Shown here in pieces: positions 33,331 through 45,490 of a DNA stretch of 64,000 bases (position 1 is the first letter of the stretch; every line of letters begins with the position of its first letter). The notes under the pieces were generated by a model that was not told the DNA's origin, ran no database searches, and saw only the letters and a list, made by a program, of their open reading frames with translations. The stretch comes from Gnetum montanum (taxonomy: Eukaryota; Streptophyta; Gnetopsida; Gnetales; Gnetaceae). The translations under genes were made by a program, and so were the position numbers. The stretch covers positions 94,126-158,125 of the forward strand of contig MNCI01030499.1 of the NCBI GenBank assembly GCA_015680685.1, written 5' to 3'.

Positions 33331-35888
33331 TCAACTAAGATAGAGTTTATTCTAGCATTTTCCATCTAGATCTCTTTTTCATTTGTCATTTTGTACATTC
33401 TTACCTAATCTTTAAACTGCTCCTTGAGTAATTTGTGCTTATTGGCCTCATTTTTCCATGCAATAATTTCTATTGCGAACTTCTGACGGATAGTGTAGAC
33501 TTCTTCCATGGATAGGTTCCTATTTTTCTTAGCTAAAGAACTCATGTCTTGGTTGACTCTTATGAGTTATTCTCTTAACTAGTGAATGCTGTACTTGAGA
33601 ACATTTTTTTTTCTTTTCTATATATGTCAACTTGGTATTATCAATAAGGAGCTTTTTACTTTCTTCTTATAAGGAAATGAGAGCTTTAACATGTGCATAA
33701 GTTTGGGCTTCAACCACTGATGCATCCCACACTACCTTCTCCTTTTCTTTCTCCATTTTCATGTTATGGACAATCAACTACCTCACATGATCAATATTGA
33801 ATTGATCAAGTTGGTCAAGCACTATGAATTATGCAAGGTCACTTCTTTTAGCTTTCAAAGTGGCTAGTTCTTCCTACAACCTGTAGAACTTATTTTCTAT
33901 GTGCTCAGCCCTAGTTTCATCCATGACCAACTTTTCTTTTATAGTAATAAGATAAAATTGAATTAAAGTAATATTGTTGGGGATATCGAAAATATTTTGC
34001 ATAACCTAGCCCATATGCAGTAGTCTGTCTAATATATCTTTGTGTTCTGTAGGAGTCATCAAGATACTAACAAGCATTTGAGCATCTCTTGTTCCTAAAA
34101 TATTAGCCGATGGCATAATAGGAACATTAAATGATTGCTTAATATGCTTAGTAATAACCTTTTCAACTCCTGATGCATCTTGGTGTTACATGACCATGAA
34201 TATGACACCTTCACTAGTTTCAAGCATGACTTGGAATAATTCAGCATGCCTAGAAATGTTTTGTGCCTAATCATCCTCTCCTCCTATCTGTAGTGACACC
34301 TATCCACTAGTTGGATTTGTGGAAATAGTGGGCCTGATAGAGCTCTCTCTTACTATGTACAGATTGATCCCTTCCCTTGTTTCTCAACTTATGGTTTCTA
34401 TAATTTGCTGTAGTTGCCTCATAAATAATTTATAGTCCTATAGTGGCAGTGAAAAAAGTTCTTATTCTTGTTGCTATTGCTGTTCAGCTTGTGGTTGGCT
34501 GCTTGGTCCTACTTGTTGTTGTTGACTAGTAGTTGGAATGTTACCAGTAGGAGTGGAACTTGCAACTCCCTCGATGCCTATTGGCTTTTCTAATTGTTCT
34601 TTCTTTAATCACAATGACTTGAACATATCTACATAGGAAGCATTTTGGGCCTTCCTTGGGACATCATTGGTGTATCCTAGAATTTTGGCTTGTCAAAACA
34701 GCTTCCTAATGAGGCAAGGTAATGGAAGCATGAGTTTCTATGCCTTCTTCTCTTCACACTATCTTTGGATTTGAAGGAAGAACAAATGGATGATGTTGGC
34801 ATCGAATTTCCTAATTAGAATGGCACTTCGTCTAGTTGCATATGTTGATATTCAACTGAGCATTTTGGTTAGAACAAAATGATAGATTTGAATCTTGAAA
34901 TATATCTTTTCTTTGGTTGTAAGCTCACTGTAATATTTTTCTTCTTTTCCATATGCCCTTTGTAACCATAGGTTTTGGCATCAATGTTTGATCTTATTGA
35001 GATTTGTGCCACATTGGCTTGTTTATTTGGAATGTTGAGGGATTTGCTGATTACCTCTACTAAATATGACATAGAGACTCCAATTTTTATTATAGCATCA
35101 GCTTATTTGTTTTGCCATAATTGGTAAGCTTCTCCTATATACCATTTTCCATTGTTGGATGGGGTAGGCCATAGGGGAGATGCTTTGAGTTATGTCTTCA
35201 AAGCTTCTTGAGAAAATTCCATAAAAGGACTAAAGTTTAATTCCACAATGTCTATGGACATGATGGATTTTCCTATATGGCCTAGAGGCATTCTAAAGAT
35301 TGTGTGAGGTGCTATCCTTATTCAAGTGCTGGTGGGACTTCTTCCTCTCCTTGAGCTAAGTGCTTGGTGGTAGGATTTTGTTGATGAATGTTGTATGATT
35401 AGGCCTCTTGCTTTGCATGTTCTACTAGAGGACTTTGTTCTTTCTCTTGGCCTCTTCTACAACCTCTTAGTTTTTTTCTCCCATGTTGGAAAGGTCCTTC
35501 AAGTGTTGGTCTCTTTGGGGCCATCAATAATCAACAAGGATTTGAAATTATTAAATTTTTTACATCAGTTTTTAATAGTTCTTTATCTTCCTCATACTCT
35601 TGGTTAGATCTAGCTCCTATCGTATTATGATTTTAAAGTTCAAAAAATTCTCAAAATAAAACCCCTGAAGTGTTATATCCTTAAGTACTTATAACCTTCC
35701 ACAGTTATCATTTTCTTGCTTATTGTGTCTTGAAATAGTTGGTATGGTTAATTAAGAGAATCCATTACATTATTTGGCTTAATTTTGATTAATTAATAAT
35801 AAGGTTCTCATTATTTCCTTATGCTTACCATGTATAGTATCATCCAAGTCTTAGAAAATTTTGACTTAAGTTTCTAGTTTCTTGCCTA

Positions 35889-36265
35889 ACACACACACAC
35901 ACCCCTCGCCAATGACTAAGTTGAGCACTCCAGGATCAACAAGGTTCAATTATTTCAGAAATTAGAGCTATGGGAGTGAAGTTATGGTCTTTAGAAGTTA
36001 GCTTGCCAAAGCTCACACACACACCCCTCTCCAATAACTTAGTTGAGCACTCCAGGATCAACAAGGTTCAATTATCTCAAAAATCGGAGCTATGGGAGTG
36101 AAGTTATGGTCTTTAGAAGTTAGCTTGCCAAAGCTCACACACACACACACATCCCTCACCAATGACTAAGTTGAGCACTCCAGGATCAACAAGGTTTAAT
36201 TATTTTAGAAATCAAAGCTATGGGAGTGAAGTTATGGTCTTTAGAAGTTAGCTTGCCAAAGCTCA
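35889..36265. repeat. three ~120-bp tandem repeats (unit ii)
   Basis: Counterpart of 7049-7427. (AC)n lengths differ slightly from unit i. Confidence 0.9.
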
Positions 36266-37683
36266 AAGAAAAAACTGCAAAAAATTCTCTTATTACAAAA
36301 TGAAGAAATGAAAATTTTGCAAACTCCCATGCATATATATAGTATTTTTATATACACGACATTGTGGATGATACATCATAGATGTGACATTGTAGGGGTT
36401 ATGACATCATAGCTATGACATCACCATAAAATATTTCAAATTTTTATTGAATTTTCTAGGAAAAAATGAGTTAATTAGAATGTTGGAAAGATGTAAAGCT
36501 TGTCCAAAGGATCTTGGATCATTAATAATGCACAATTTTCAAAAATTTGGCATTCAAAGTTCATAGGGAAGAAATCTTGGGCAATCAAAGTTTATTGAAT
36601 GAATAGAGGATAGATGAAGAATTACAGATGTATGGATAGATTTTTAGATGGTATGGAAAGTGTTTTTTGAATCTTGATTATTTCAAAATGCACAAGATGA
36701 TGTGGAATTACTTGTCAAGTACGAAATAAAAAAGCCATACAAGTAGGTACTCACCAAAGCAAGCTCCAACCCTTAGTGCCCTTGTATAACTATGCCTAAA
36801 AATGTCCATAGGCATCTAAGCAGTTGAATGTAGGACATACCTGTCTAGCAAAATACACATGTTAATATCACCAAATTTGGAAAATAACACTATATTATAC
36901 AAAACCATAAAGTTATGATCAAATATATAGTGAGGTGAAATGGACTATAGAAGAAATTGCTGAAACTAGAACATGAGCTATCTTACCATAGGCATACTGA
37001 ATTCTTGTGTATAATCTATGGTTAAAGTAACCATTAGCCTTTCTGTACAATATTCAAACTAAGTCCAAACCACTTTCCAATGATATCGCATTGTTGCATC
37101 CCTAGGATTCACAACCATAAGACTACCACTATTGCAAGGAGTATTACCACTTGGCGTATTGTTCAAGGGAGGAGTTTATTAGTTGCACTCTTTATTTTTG
37201 AGATTCTTGAGAAGTTTCCTACCTTTAAGCATGGGTGACATGTCTTTCTAGTGGGACTCCTAGAAACATATTCTATGCATGGATTTTTTTAATGACTTTG
37301 TCAACCTTACTAGAGGACTAGCTTCGAGCATAAGTAACATGTCTTTCTAATGACATGGTAAGGCAACACTTATTTTACTCTTGCTCTCATTTTCATAAGA
37401 TCTTCAAGAAAATAATGCATCCTTAACAATAGGATAGAACCCATACTAGTAATCCAAGAGAAGCCATAAGTCCTTTTGATGTCACACCATTGTCATTCCC
37501 ACTTGGTTCTTCACTTTTCTATCTAGGCCTAATGATCATAGGTTTATTCTTAGTTTCATTGTGAGATGAAATATCATTATGGCCATGGTAAGAACCTCTT
37601 ATTATTTGAACGGATGGTTAGATGTCATGGTTTCACTATAGAGGTAATCAATCCCTTATGATTAGATAATATAATATGGATTA

Positions 37684-38362
37684 GATGTCATGGCTAGCGT
37701 TAAATGTGCCACCACACCTGTTTGCAACTTTGCCCGCTTTGATAACCGAGAGTACGGAGCCTATCACTCAAGCGGTACACATCAACTCTGTAAGCACGCT
37801 TGATACCCAAGAGTGGTATGCAAACATTAAAGCATATCTACAACATGGCAAACCCCCACGCGATTTAACATCTACCCAAAGGAATTTGATCTGTAAGCGT
37901 GCTTGGCAATATGTACTCATGGGAGATAACACCTTATGCAAACACTCCTTTGATGGGATACTGCTAGCATGCGTAAATGAGGAACAAGCACAAAAGATCA
38001 TCAATGAGGTCCATGAAGGACTGTGCAGAGGACATATAACCCCTAGGATCATGGCGGGAAAATCAAAATCCTAGGGTATTACTAGCCTCACATGGAACGA
38101 GATTGCCTTGCCAAAGTCAAGACTTGTGACATGTGCTAATGATATGCAAATCGTATACACATTTCATTGACTGAGCTGCACCCTACACAGATCATGTGGC
38201 CATTCCAACAATGGGGACTAGACATTATAGGACCTATCACACCTCAGTATTTTGTAGGGCATAGCTTCATCATCACCGCCACTGAGTACTTTACAAAGTG
38301 GGTAGAGGCTATCCCCTTGAGGAAGACTACATCTCAACAGGTTTGCCATTTTATATTGGATA
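37684..38362 (+). pseudogene. start of unit iii: Tat-2 RNase H/integrase
   Basis: Matches 8846-9523 with, as far as I can see, one substitution. It covers the RNase H tail, zinc-finger region and the first integrase Asp, then stops at an N at 38363. What follows is unrelated minus-strand Athila sequence, so the join is not biological continuity. Confidence 0.88.
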
Positions 38363-38363
38363 N

Positions 38364-40090
38364 GTTATGATCCTTCATTTTTGGCCATTATTCCTTCATA
38401 TTTTTGACATCTTTCACAAGATTAAGTGAAGTTGTGGACATCCCGAAATAAGATAGGATAGAAGTATCCCACCATCATTAGTTTCAAGGCTATCCTATGT
38501 CCTACATAATGACCACCACATGGACCTTCATGTGTATCCTATAGGATCCTTTGCTAATTACATTCTAGAACACACCATAATACTAACCCATTGGCACAAA
38601 TCTTATAAATATTCCCATTTAGCTCCATATATCTCTTAATCTTATGAATGAATTATTCTTTCTATTTCTTACCCCACTTAACAAGAAGCTCTTGTGTGGT
38701 TAAATAAGTCATGCAATTAGTGGTCCATGACTTCTCTGTGAAGTCAATAGCCATTATCATCTTAGTGAACGGTTTTCATTAGGAAACTAATATAACAATG
38801 GTTTTTCTTAGTCTTGTAATTTACCATCTCAATCTCTACAAATGATCTACTACTACATTCTCCATGTCCTACTTGTCGATCATGGTTATGCCAAATTCTT
38901 GTACAATGACAAGCCATGTAATCATCCTAGGATTTATTGCTAGTTTATTCATTAGAAATTGGATTGCACTATGATTGATATGGACATAGATGGGGTATCC
39001 AAGCACATAATTTCTAAATTTTTCTAGCACATACACCATTTTCATAAGATCCTTTTCTATGATGGTGTAATTGAGTTGTGCCCTAGTGATGCTTCTACTG
39101 GTACAATATATATAGTATGATCTTTTTTGGTCTTCTAGTTGTGTTAGAACTGCACCTAGTGCATAATTTGAAGCATCTGTCATGATAGGAAAAGATTTAG
39201 ACCACTTCGGAGCTTGGAGGATTGGTGTCTCAATTGACTTCTGTTTTAAGGTCTTAAACACCTTTTCACATGATTTGGTTCACTAGAATGGTACATCCTT
39301 CTTGGCTAGATCTACCAACAATTTTGTAAATTTTGAGAAATTATTTATGAATATTCTATAATATCTCATGTGGCCTAAAAGTGATCAAACATCTTTGATG
39401 ATTTGTGGCCTTTGGATGATGTTCTGTATGACTCCAATCTTCTCAAGATCTAGCTCAATTCCTTTTTGTGAAATTTTATGTCATAGCATGATTCCATCCT
39501 AGACCATTAAATGGTTCTTCTACCAATTGAACTTTATGTTTGTTTCTATACATCTTTTCAATACTTGCTCTAGAAGATCTAGTGTTTGTTTGAAGTCTAA
39601 CTCATAGGTTGCAAAATCATCCATAAATACCTCAACACCATTTCCTCTTTGTTTCTAGAAGATACTGAGTACTGATCTCTAAAAGGTAGTGGATGCATTG
39701 CAAAGACTGAAAGAAATTTGCTTATGAGAGAATTTTCCCCACAAACTAGTAAACATTGTCTTCTCTTTGTCTTCAAGTGCAATGTAAATCTAGTTATATC
39801 TACTATACCCATCTAGATAACTATAGTACTGGTATCTTATGATAGTATCTAGGACTTTCTAAATAAATGGCAAAGGTAAATGATCCTTGAACATTATAGA
39901 GTTCAATAATTAGAAGTCAATACACACTCTCCACTTTCCATTCTTCTTTAGAACAATTACCAAAGGATTGATCCATTCACTCTCTACAATGGGAAAAATG
40001 AATCCTACCTTTAGTAATTTTTCTAACTCTTACTTGACTTCTTTCTTGAGCTTGGAATTTAACCTTCTCTATGATTGACATCTTGGATTC
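38364..40090 (-). pseudogene. Ath-C pol: RT, RNase H, integrase finger
   Basis: Minus-strand Athila pol, read from 40090 down. RT: DGYSRYN near 39810 and the catalytic FMDDF near 39625. The RT end and RNase H follow in an open frame at 39261-38869 (TDASNYALGAVL, SRSITRAQLNYTIIEKDL). The integrase H2C2 finger is at about 38530-38400 (THEGPCGGHYVGH, CERCQ). It is cut at the N at 38363 before the integrase core. Several stops and frame changes. Confidence 0.85.
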
Positions 40091-40960
40091 ACAACTAAAT
40101 TTGTTTATATTTTATGTTAATAGATTCAAGGATTGATGCCAATTATTTCATCATAAGACCAAGTAAATGTTCTTGGCCATTTTTTACCCACTTCCAATTA
40201 CTTATTTTTTTTTTCTTTATCTAGGTTGGTATTAATGATGCTCAACTTCTATTATTTAGAAAAGCATGTTCTAGTGTTTCTTGTAGGGCCTTTAATTACA
40301 GTGGTTTTGGTTTAACTTTATCTAGGATCTTAAGTTGTTCCCAAGTAATCTCCTCCTCTTGACATGAGTATGGGTAGGGGTGTCTTCTTCTTAATTGTTC
40401 TAACTTATCTGTTTCTTTTATGTAGGCACTTATAATCTAGCTCCTTAATTCCATGTATATTTTTTATTTAGTTTCTTCATTTGTGATCAGCCACTAGATG
40501 CCTTCTTATTTAGTGGCTACCACATATAGGCATCTCTGCACACACATCTTTTTCATGTTGTGTTTTTTTCTTGTTTAACTACCCATATTTTCTATAGAAA
40601 ATTGCACCCATTATCACTATATGCAATACATGAAACTCTACATCTTTGAACAATTCAAGCTTCATCTTTCTTGGAAATTTCCAAGGACAAGTCTCTGATA
40701 TCAAGCTTAGCATCTATAGTGCTAAGCTAACCTCTTCCCATAATAATAGGGAACTCTCTCTTATTTTTACCTACATGAATGACTAGAAAATCAATAGGAT
40801 AATACTAGCTAATAATGGTAGTAGTCACATGATCCACCTATCCTAGTGGAACTATGATTGACTAATCTACAAGCTCTAACTGAAAGTTACTTTTCTTTAA
40901 TGGGGATTAGATTTTAGGCCTTATACATGTCTTGTGATATTAGGTTCATCCTTGATCTAA
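40091..40960 (-). pseudogene. Ath-C RT start and protease
   Basis: By homology with 61854-62618 this holds the protease and the linker to RT. The GRPWL-like segment corresponds to about 40720-40750. The frame is badly broken. Confidence 0.6.
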
Positions 40961-43598
40961 AATAAAGTAAAGCCTTGCATGGTTTATGGTGTGCTACTTG
41001 GAGGTCTTTTCTAAGAAAGTGCTCCTCCCTTTATCCAATGCATGATGATCTGAGTTAGCACTATAGTTGTTAAGTTTACATTGGAAGATGATGGAAACTT
41101 AGTGTTTCCTAGAGGAGTGGATGTGGATGAAGTGGAAGTAGATGGGCTTCCCATCCTTTAAACCTTTTTTGGGCTCATTTGAAAGAATGGTTGTTTCTTG
41201 GATTTTGGTTTATGCATGATTGATTCCTCCTACATATTGACTTCCTTGGTTGCATTTTTTTTTGTGGTTGTGATGATAATTCTCCTTACATTGCAGATGG
41301 TGGTGTAGGTAGTAGAGGGGTAGAAGGTTGACTTAACAAACCAACCACTAGTTGATGCACATAGAGATTGGAATCCATCCTTAGAGGTGTAATTCTATAG
41401 TACTCTAGTGGATAGTACTAAGAATTTTAAATTGCTACATTTCCTGGAGATATCAAAACCTACACATAGTATCCATAGGGCTCTAGTTGCCAATATTGGT
41501 ACTACTGCCTTGGTGGTGGCATTTCACACAATTGTGGTTATTTCCACTATTGTTGATATTGCTCTTGTGATTTTGGGTAAACTCCACTTAGATAGTAGGC
41601 TATTTGGAAGGTTTTTTAATAGTTACATTAAGGGTAAGATAACGATTTTGGAATTTTCTTTTTGAAAAATCTTGGATTAAGTGCATATGTTCCATGATTC
41701 TTATAAATGTGCCATTACATAGCACCATCCCTTAGGATGTCTGTACTAGCACACTTTACATCCTTTCTCATCCTCTAAGCTTAAGTCAAAATATTCTTCA
41801 ATTGAAGCAACTTTTCCTTTTTGTTCATAGTCTCTTTTCTTTTCTTTTTTCCTTACCCTTATTGAAGGCTTTTTCAATTATTTCTTTTATAATTTTTAAG
41901 ACCATAGAAAATTTTTCATTCACTAAGTTCCACATCTTTTCTACCTTAGTTGCTATGTCATTAATAGACTTTTGAATTGGTAGAGTATTTTTCTAAATCA
42001 CCTCTTCCAAGGTTTCTTCCTCTTTCTTATCACATATTCATACATCTCTTTTTCGGATAGATGGATCTCGATTATATTCCTAAGTTGATTCTCTTTTTTT
42101 CAACTCACCTTCTTCCTTTGCCACTTGGTCAATTAGCCTCTCAATTCAATGGGTGATCATTTCTAATAGTCTTTCTTGGGTATAGATCCCAAGGGTTTTC
42201 CTAGTGTTATTTCTCAACCCATTAACAATGTGCCAAAGTTGCTTCCTTTGGGAAAATTCATGGCTTGAGCATCTATGCAGAATAGTGTAACATCTATTCA
42301 TCATCGCATTAAGGGCTACATGGGTCCCTTGCGTTAGCACTAGATCTTCTTTATGAGATTGGACACCTAAGAATAGGTTTGGTATTTATCATTAAAAATT
42401 TCAAGCATGGTACTCCACCTTCTAATTAATTTAGGTTCTAAAGATTTGTACCAACTTTCTGCCTCCTTGATGAGTGTTCTCAGGAATAACTTAAGTTATT
42501 GCCAATTACTTTTGATATTTTGTAGGGCATAGGCATCGTGAAATTCTTGAAGGTGATGTTGTGGATCTATGTTATACCCACTTTTAAACTTAGGAATATT
42601 GTTCATATTAAGTTTCTTGATGTGACTATCTCTCACATGCCTAGTTGGAATGTACACTGCTTCCCTTATGTTGATCACAATGTAAGTAGCCAATAGGGAT
42701 TCTTCATGATCATAGGGTTCATATGCTTGATTGTAATGATGTCCCCTTTAATACTCATATCACTCTCTCTATTCGTGCCTATCCTTATCTCTTCATGGTT
42801 CATACTCTTCATCTTCTTCATCAAGGTATCTTGGGCGATACTCATGCCTATTAGGAGCTCAATGGCTCTCCCTTTCATGATCTCTGTATCTTCATTTCCT
42901 TTTATTATAGTCCATTGACAATGGAATGAGGAAGACAAAGAAGTTGGAGAATGATGTCGACTAGTTCTCCTTCTCTAATTCTAGAATTCATTTCTTTGTG
43001 ATCCAACAGACACTCTAGGCCTTGAGTCCTACTTGTATTTAGATTCCTCTACTTCTCTTCTTGGTGTCTCTACAAGGGTTGAATGTAGTTGCACCTTGAA
43101 AAGTTCTTTCATATGAATAATAGGTGCTTGTGAATAGGCTTCATGATTATGGTGGAATTTCTTTGCTACAAATGCATCACCATCAATTTCTTCTAGGATA
43201 ACATGAGACTTAACATACTTTTCCTTGTTATTCTCATGTTTGGTCTCTATAGTAGTATCTCTCCACACTTGTGCCTTTGTGGGTTGGTAGGGACTCATCA
43301 TGTGTTTGGTCACATGATATCCCTCTTGCACATGATTCTAATTCATTCCTCTTAAAACTTTTTGAAGCATGGTAGGTGATAAATGTTCTAGAGGAAAAAT
43401 GATGTTGCCTTGTAGTTCTCACTACCTCAACTATCCATCTTGGTGAAAGATAAATGTGAAATCATAATAAGGATCAATGTAAGCATATGAGATTCTTGTT
43501 TGCATAGGCATACTACAGTCTTCAACATCATTTATTCTATCATTGCTCCTTTGTAACTCTTTGGTAGATGATAGTTTTTCCTTAAGTGTTAAAGCCAT
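40961..43598 (-). pseudogene. Ath-C gag
   Basis: ATG at 43598 (MALTLKEKLSSTKE), matching the starts of the Ath-D and Ath-E gags. In the middle lies a Glu/Arg/Ser-rich segment (about 42930-42700), then a gag core containing IPKFKSGYNIDPQHHLQEF (about 42600-42540), then a Tyr/Pro/Gln-rich tail. Stops are frequent. Plus-strand frames in this interval (for example 41408-41665) are shadows. Confidence 0.78.
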
Positions 43599-43717
43599 TT
43601 TGTATGTGTGATGCTTGGTTAAGTGTGTGTGTTATTAGGACTACTTAAAGATATGAGGATTAAATTTATGATTCTTGATACAACAAACTTTGTAAGATCA
43701 ATTAATTAGCACACATT

Positions 43718-43742
43718 AACACATCCCCAACAACAACACTAA
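43718..43742 (-). promoter_or_regulatory. Ath-C primer-binding site, decayed
   Basis: The plus strand reads ACACATCCCCAACAACAACA, then CTAA and the LTR. It corresponds to the complement of a TTGGCGCCGTTGCCGGGGA-type tRNA-Asp site in which each CG has become CA or TG. Confidence 0.65.
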
Positions 43743-44614
43743 TGATGAGCAATGGAGCAATCCCAACACTCTACCATACAAGTCATGAGTACTAGTGCAT
43801 AACTAAATCATAATCCACAAATGGACAATGTAAATATGTTATTAATTAATATTAAGTTCATGATCATTGTCTCCTCACCTTGAGTTAGTGAAGTTTGAGT
43901 GTATCGTTTAACTCATAGTGGAGCATATGTTACGTGATGTTGTAAGGCTTATTTTACTTGTAAGTGTAAACATAATGGAAATGAAGTTAAATTCTAAATC
44001 TAAGTAAGGACAAGCATGTAAATATTTTCTATCCTATAGCTATGAGTATCTGTTCCTATTTTACACCTTGGACTCATATAATCATTACTGGGATTACCAA
44101 GTGAATTCACTGCTAAGCAAATCAAGTGAAACCACTACTAGGTTACCAAATAATTATACTTTAATTCTCAAAACTAGTTGTACTCATTTCACTTTAGTAA
44201 TACACAAGTAAAATAAAGTACTTTAGAAATGTAAATGAATAAGCTAAGAAAACATGGAAATTATGCCAAGTAAACAAATAAAACTAAGTGGATGTTGCAA
44301 TGATGGAAAGTAATCTCTATGTTTATTATCATCATGAACTGCATCCAAGTACAATTCACTCAAATAAAGATTCTATTCAACTGCTAAACATCACACTATG
44401 GGAATTCACTCTATCAATAACTAAGAAAACAAATTATAAGAGTTTTCCTAAGACTTGGAATAAAAAGTTGTTGATTGTGCACCCAAGTGTTAGTATTTAC
44501 AGGGCTACACACATCCTCAGATCTCATATCAATGATGATGTAGCATGGATTATGACATCATTGCTACAATATAGTAGATATGATATTACAATGCAACAAA
44601 AATTGACTTTATCA
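43743..44614 (-). mobile_element. Ath-C 5' LTR (872 bp)
   Basis: Reverse-oriented LTR between the primer-binding site and TTTATCA. In element orientation it runs TGATAAAGTC to GCTCATCA. It is the reference for the Ath-A halves. The other LTR of Ath-C is not in the window. Beyond 44614 lies Ath-D protease sequence, so Ath-C inserted there. The 147-codon plus-strand frame at 44288-44731 is a chance reading across the boundary. Confidence 0.85.
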
Positions 44615-45490
44615 AATGATGATAATCAAATTCTAATCTTTTGGAGATACATATTCTATTGGACTAAATGGTCTTTCCATTTCAAAAGGTCCAACTATAT
44701 TTTCTTGTTTATTCTTAAATTCAAGTTTTGAGTCTCCATTTCCACTATCTGTTGGTGTATGATTATGGTTTAGTATGTATTTTTGTAAGTTCTTTTTTTG
44801 GGTCATTTTCTTGGGGTAGGAGTTAATAAGTGAGTCAAATATTTTCATGCATGTTTTATACAATTTCATGTTCTTATTGCTTAACCACTAGGTGTATTTT
44901 GGTTTAGTGATCATTGTCTCTTTTTGTTCACACACTTGTTCTTCACATTTGTTGTGGGCTGGTGTAAGGATCATGTTGACATTCTAAAATTTTGGTCCAC
45001 AACTGCACCCTTCTTTATCATCAATAATACATGGAATTATTTGCATATGTATTGCTTTTTACTTATCATCCTTGGAGATTTCCAATGATAAGTCTCTCAT
45101 TCCTAACTTAGCATCAATTATGCTAAGCCATGCTCTTTCCATAATGATAGGAAATTCCTTGTCATCATTCTTCACATCGATCACAAGAAAATCTACTAAA
45201 TAAGATCATCCATTGATAGTGATTACTACATTTTCTCTCTTTATCCCAAATTAATGGTGATTGATTAGTCTACAAGCTCTAGTCTTATGTTACACTTATT
45301 TAAGAGTGGTAAGTTCCATGCCTTATATGTTTCTTGAGATATCAAATTAACTCTAGAACCTAAGTCAAGTATAGCCTTACATGGTGAATTTATAGTAATT
45401 TGTAAATAAATTAGAGGTTGTTTTAGATCTATTATTTTCTTAATAAGAGTTCCTAATTTTATCTAGTTTGATACTATTTTAGTTAGCATG
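44615..45490 (-). pseudogene. Ath-D protease and pol linker
   Basis: Minus-strand frame 44869-44633 (GNGDSKLEFKNKQENIVGPF) is the protease-RT linker; protease homology extends to about 45480. RT and integrase of Ath-D are absent because Ath-C interrupts it here. Confidence 0.65.

Larger units (their letters stand above)
8846..37683. repeat. 28.8-kb tandem unit (unit ii, complete)
   Basis: The junction between Ath-A internal sequence and the middle of Tat-2 pol occurs identically at 8845/8846 and at 37683/37684. Between them lies one complete unit: Tat-2 3' part, Ath-A LTR part, Tat-1, Ath-A LTR part, Ath-A internal. The sequence left of 8846 repeats 28194-37683, and 37684-38362 repeats 8846-9523. 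So the window holds part of at least three successive units, unless the assembly has looped. Confidence 0.75.
32477..37683 (-). pseudogene. Ath-A internal region with 3' ORF (unit ii)
   Basis: Second copy of 3706-8845. The decayed 3' ORF occupies about 32670-34830 on the minus strand (for example MENARINSILVENLDWKL near 33340 in the other copy's frame), with more short insertions than unit i. The triple 120-bp repeat is at 35889-36265. At 33166 and 33279 short stretches are duplicated and a single N is present, so this copy is locally misassembled. Confidence 0.6.

Noticed and set aside
44288-44731. 147-codon plus-strand frame
   Set aside because: It runs across the Ath-C LTR end into Ath-D, so it arose by juxtaposition and cannot be an evolved gene.
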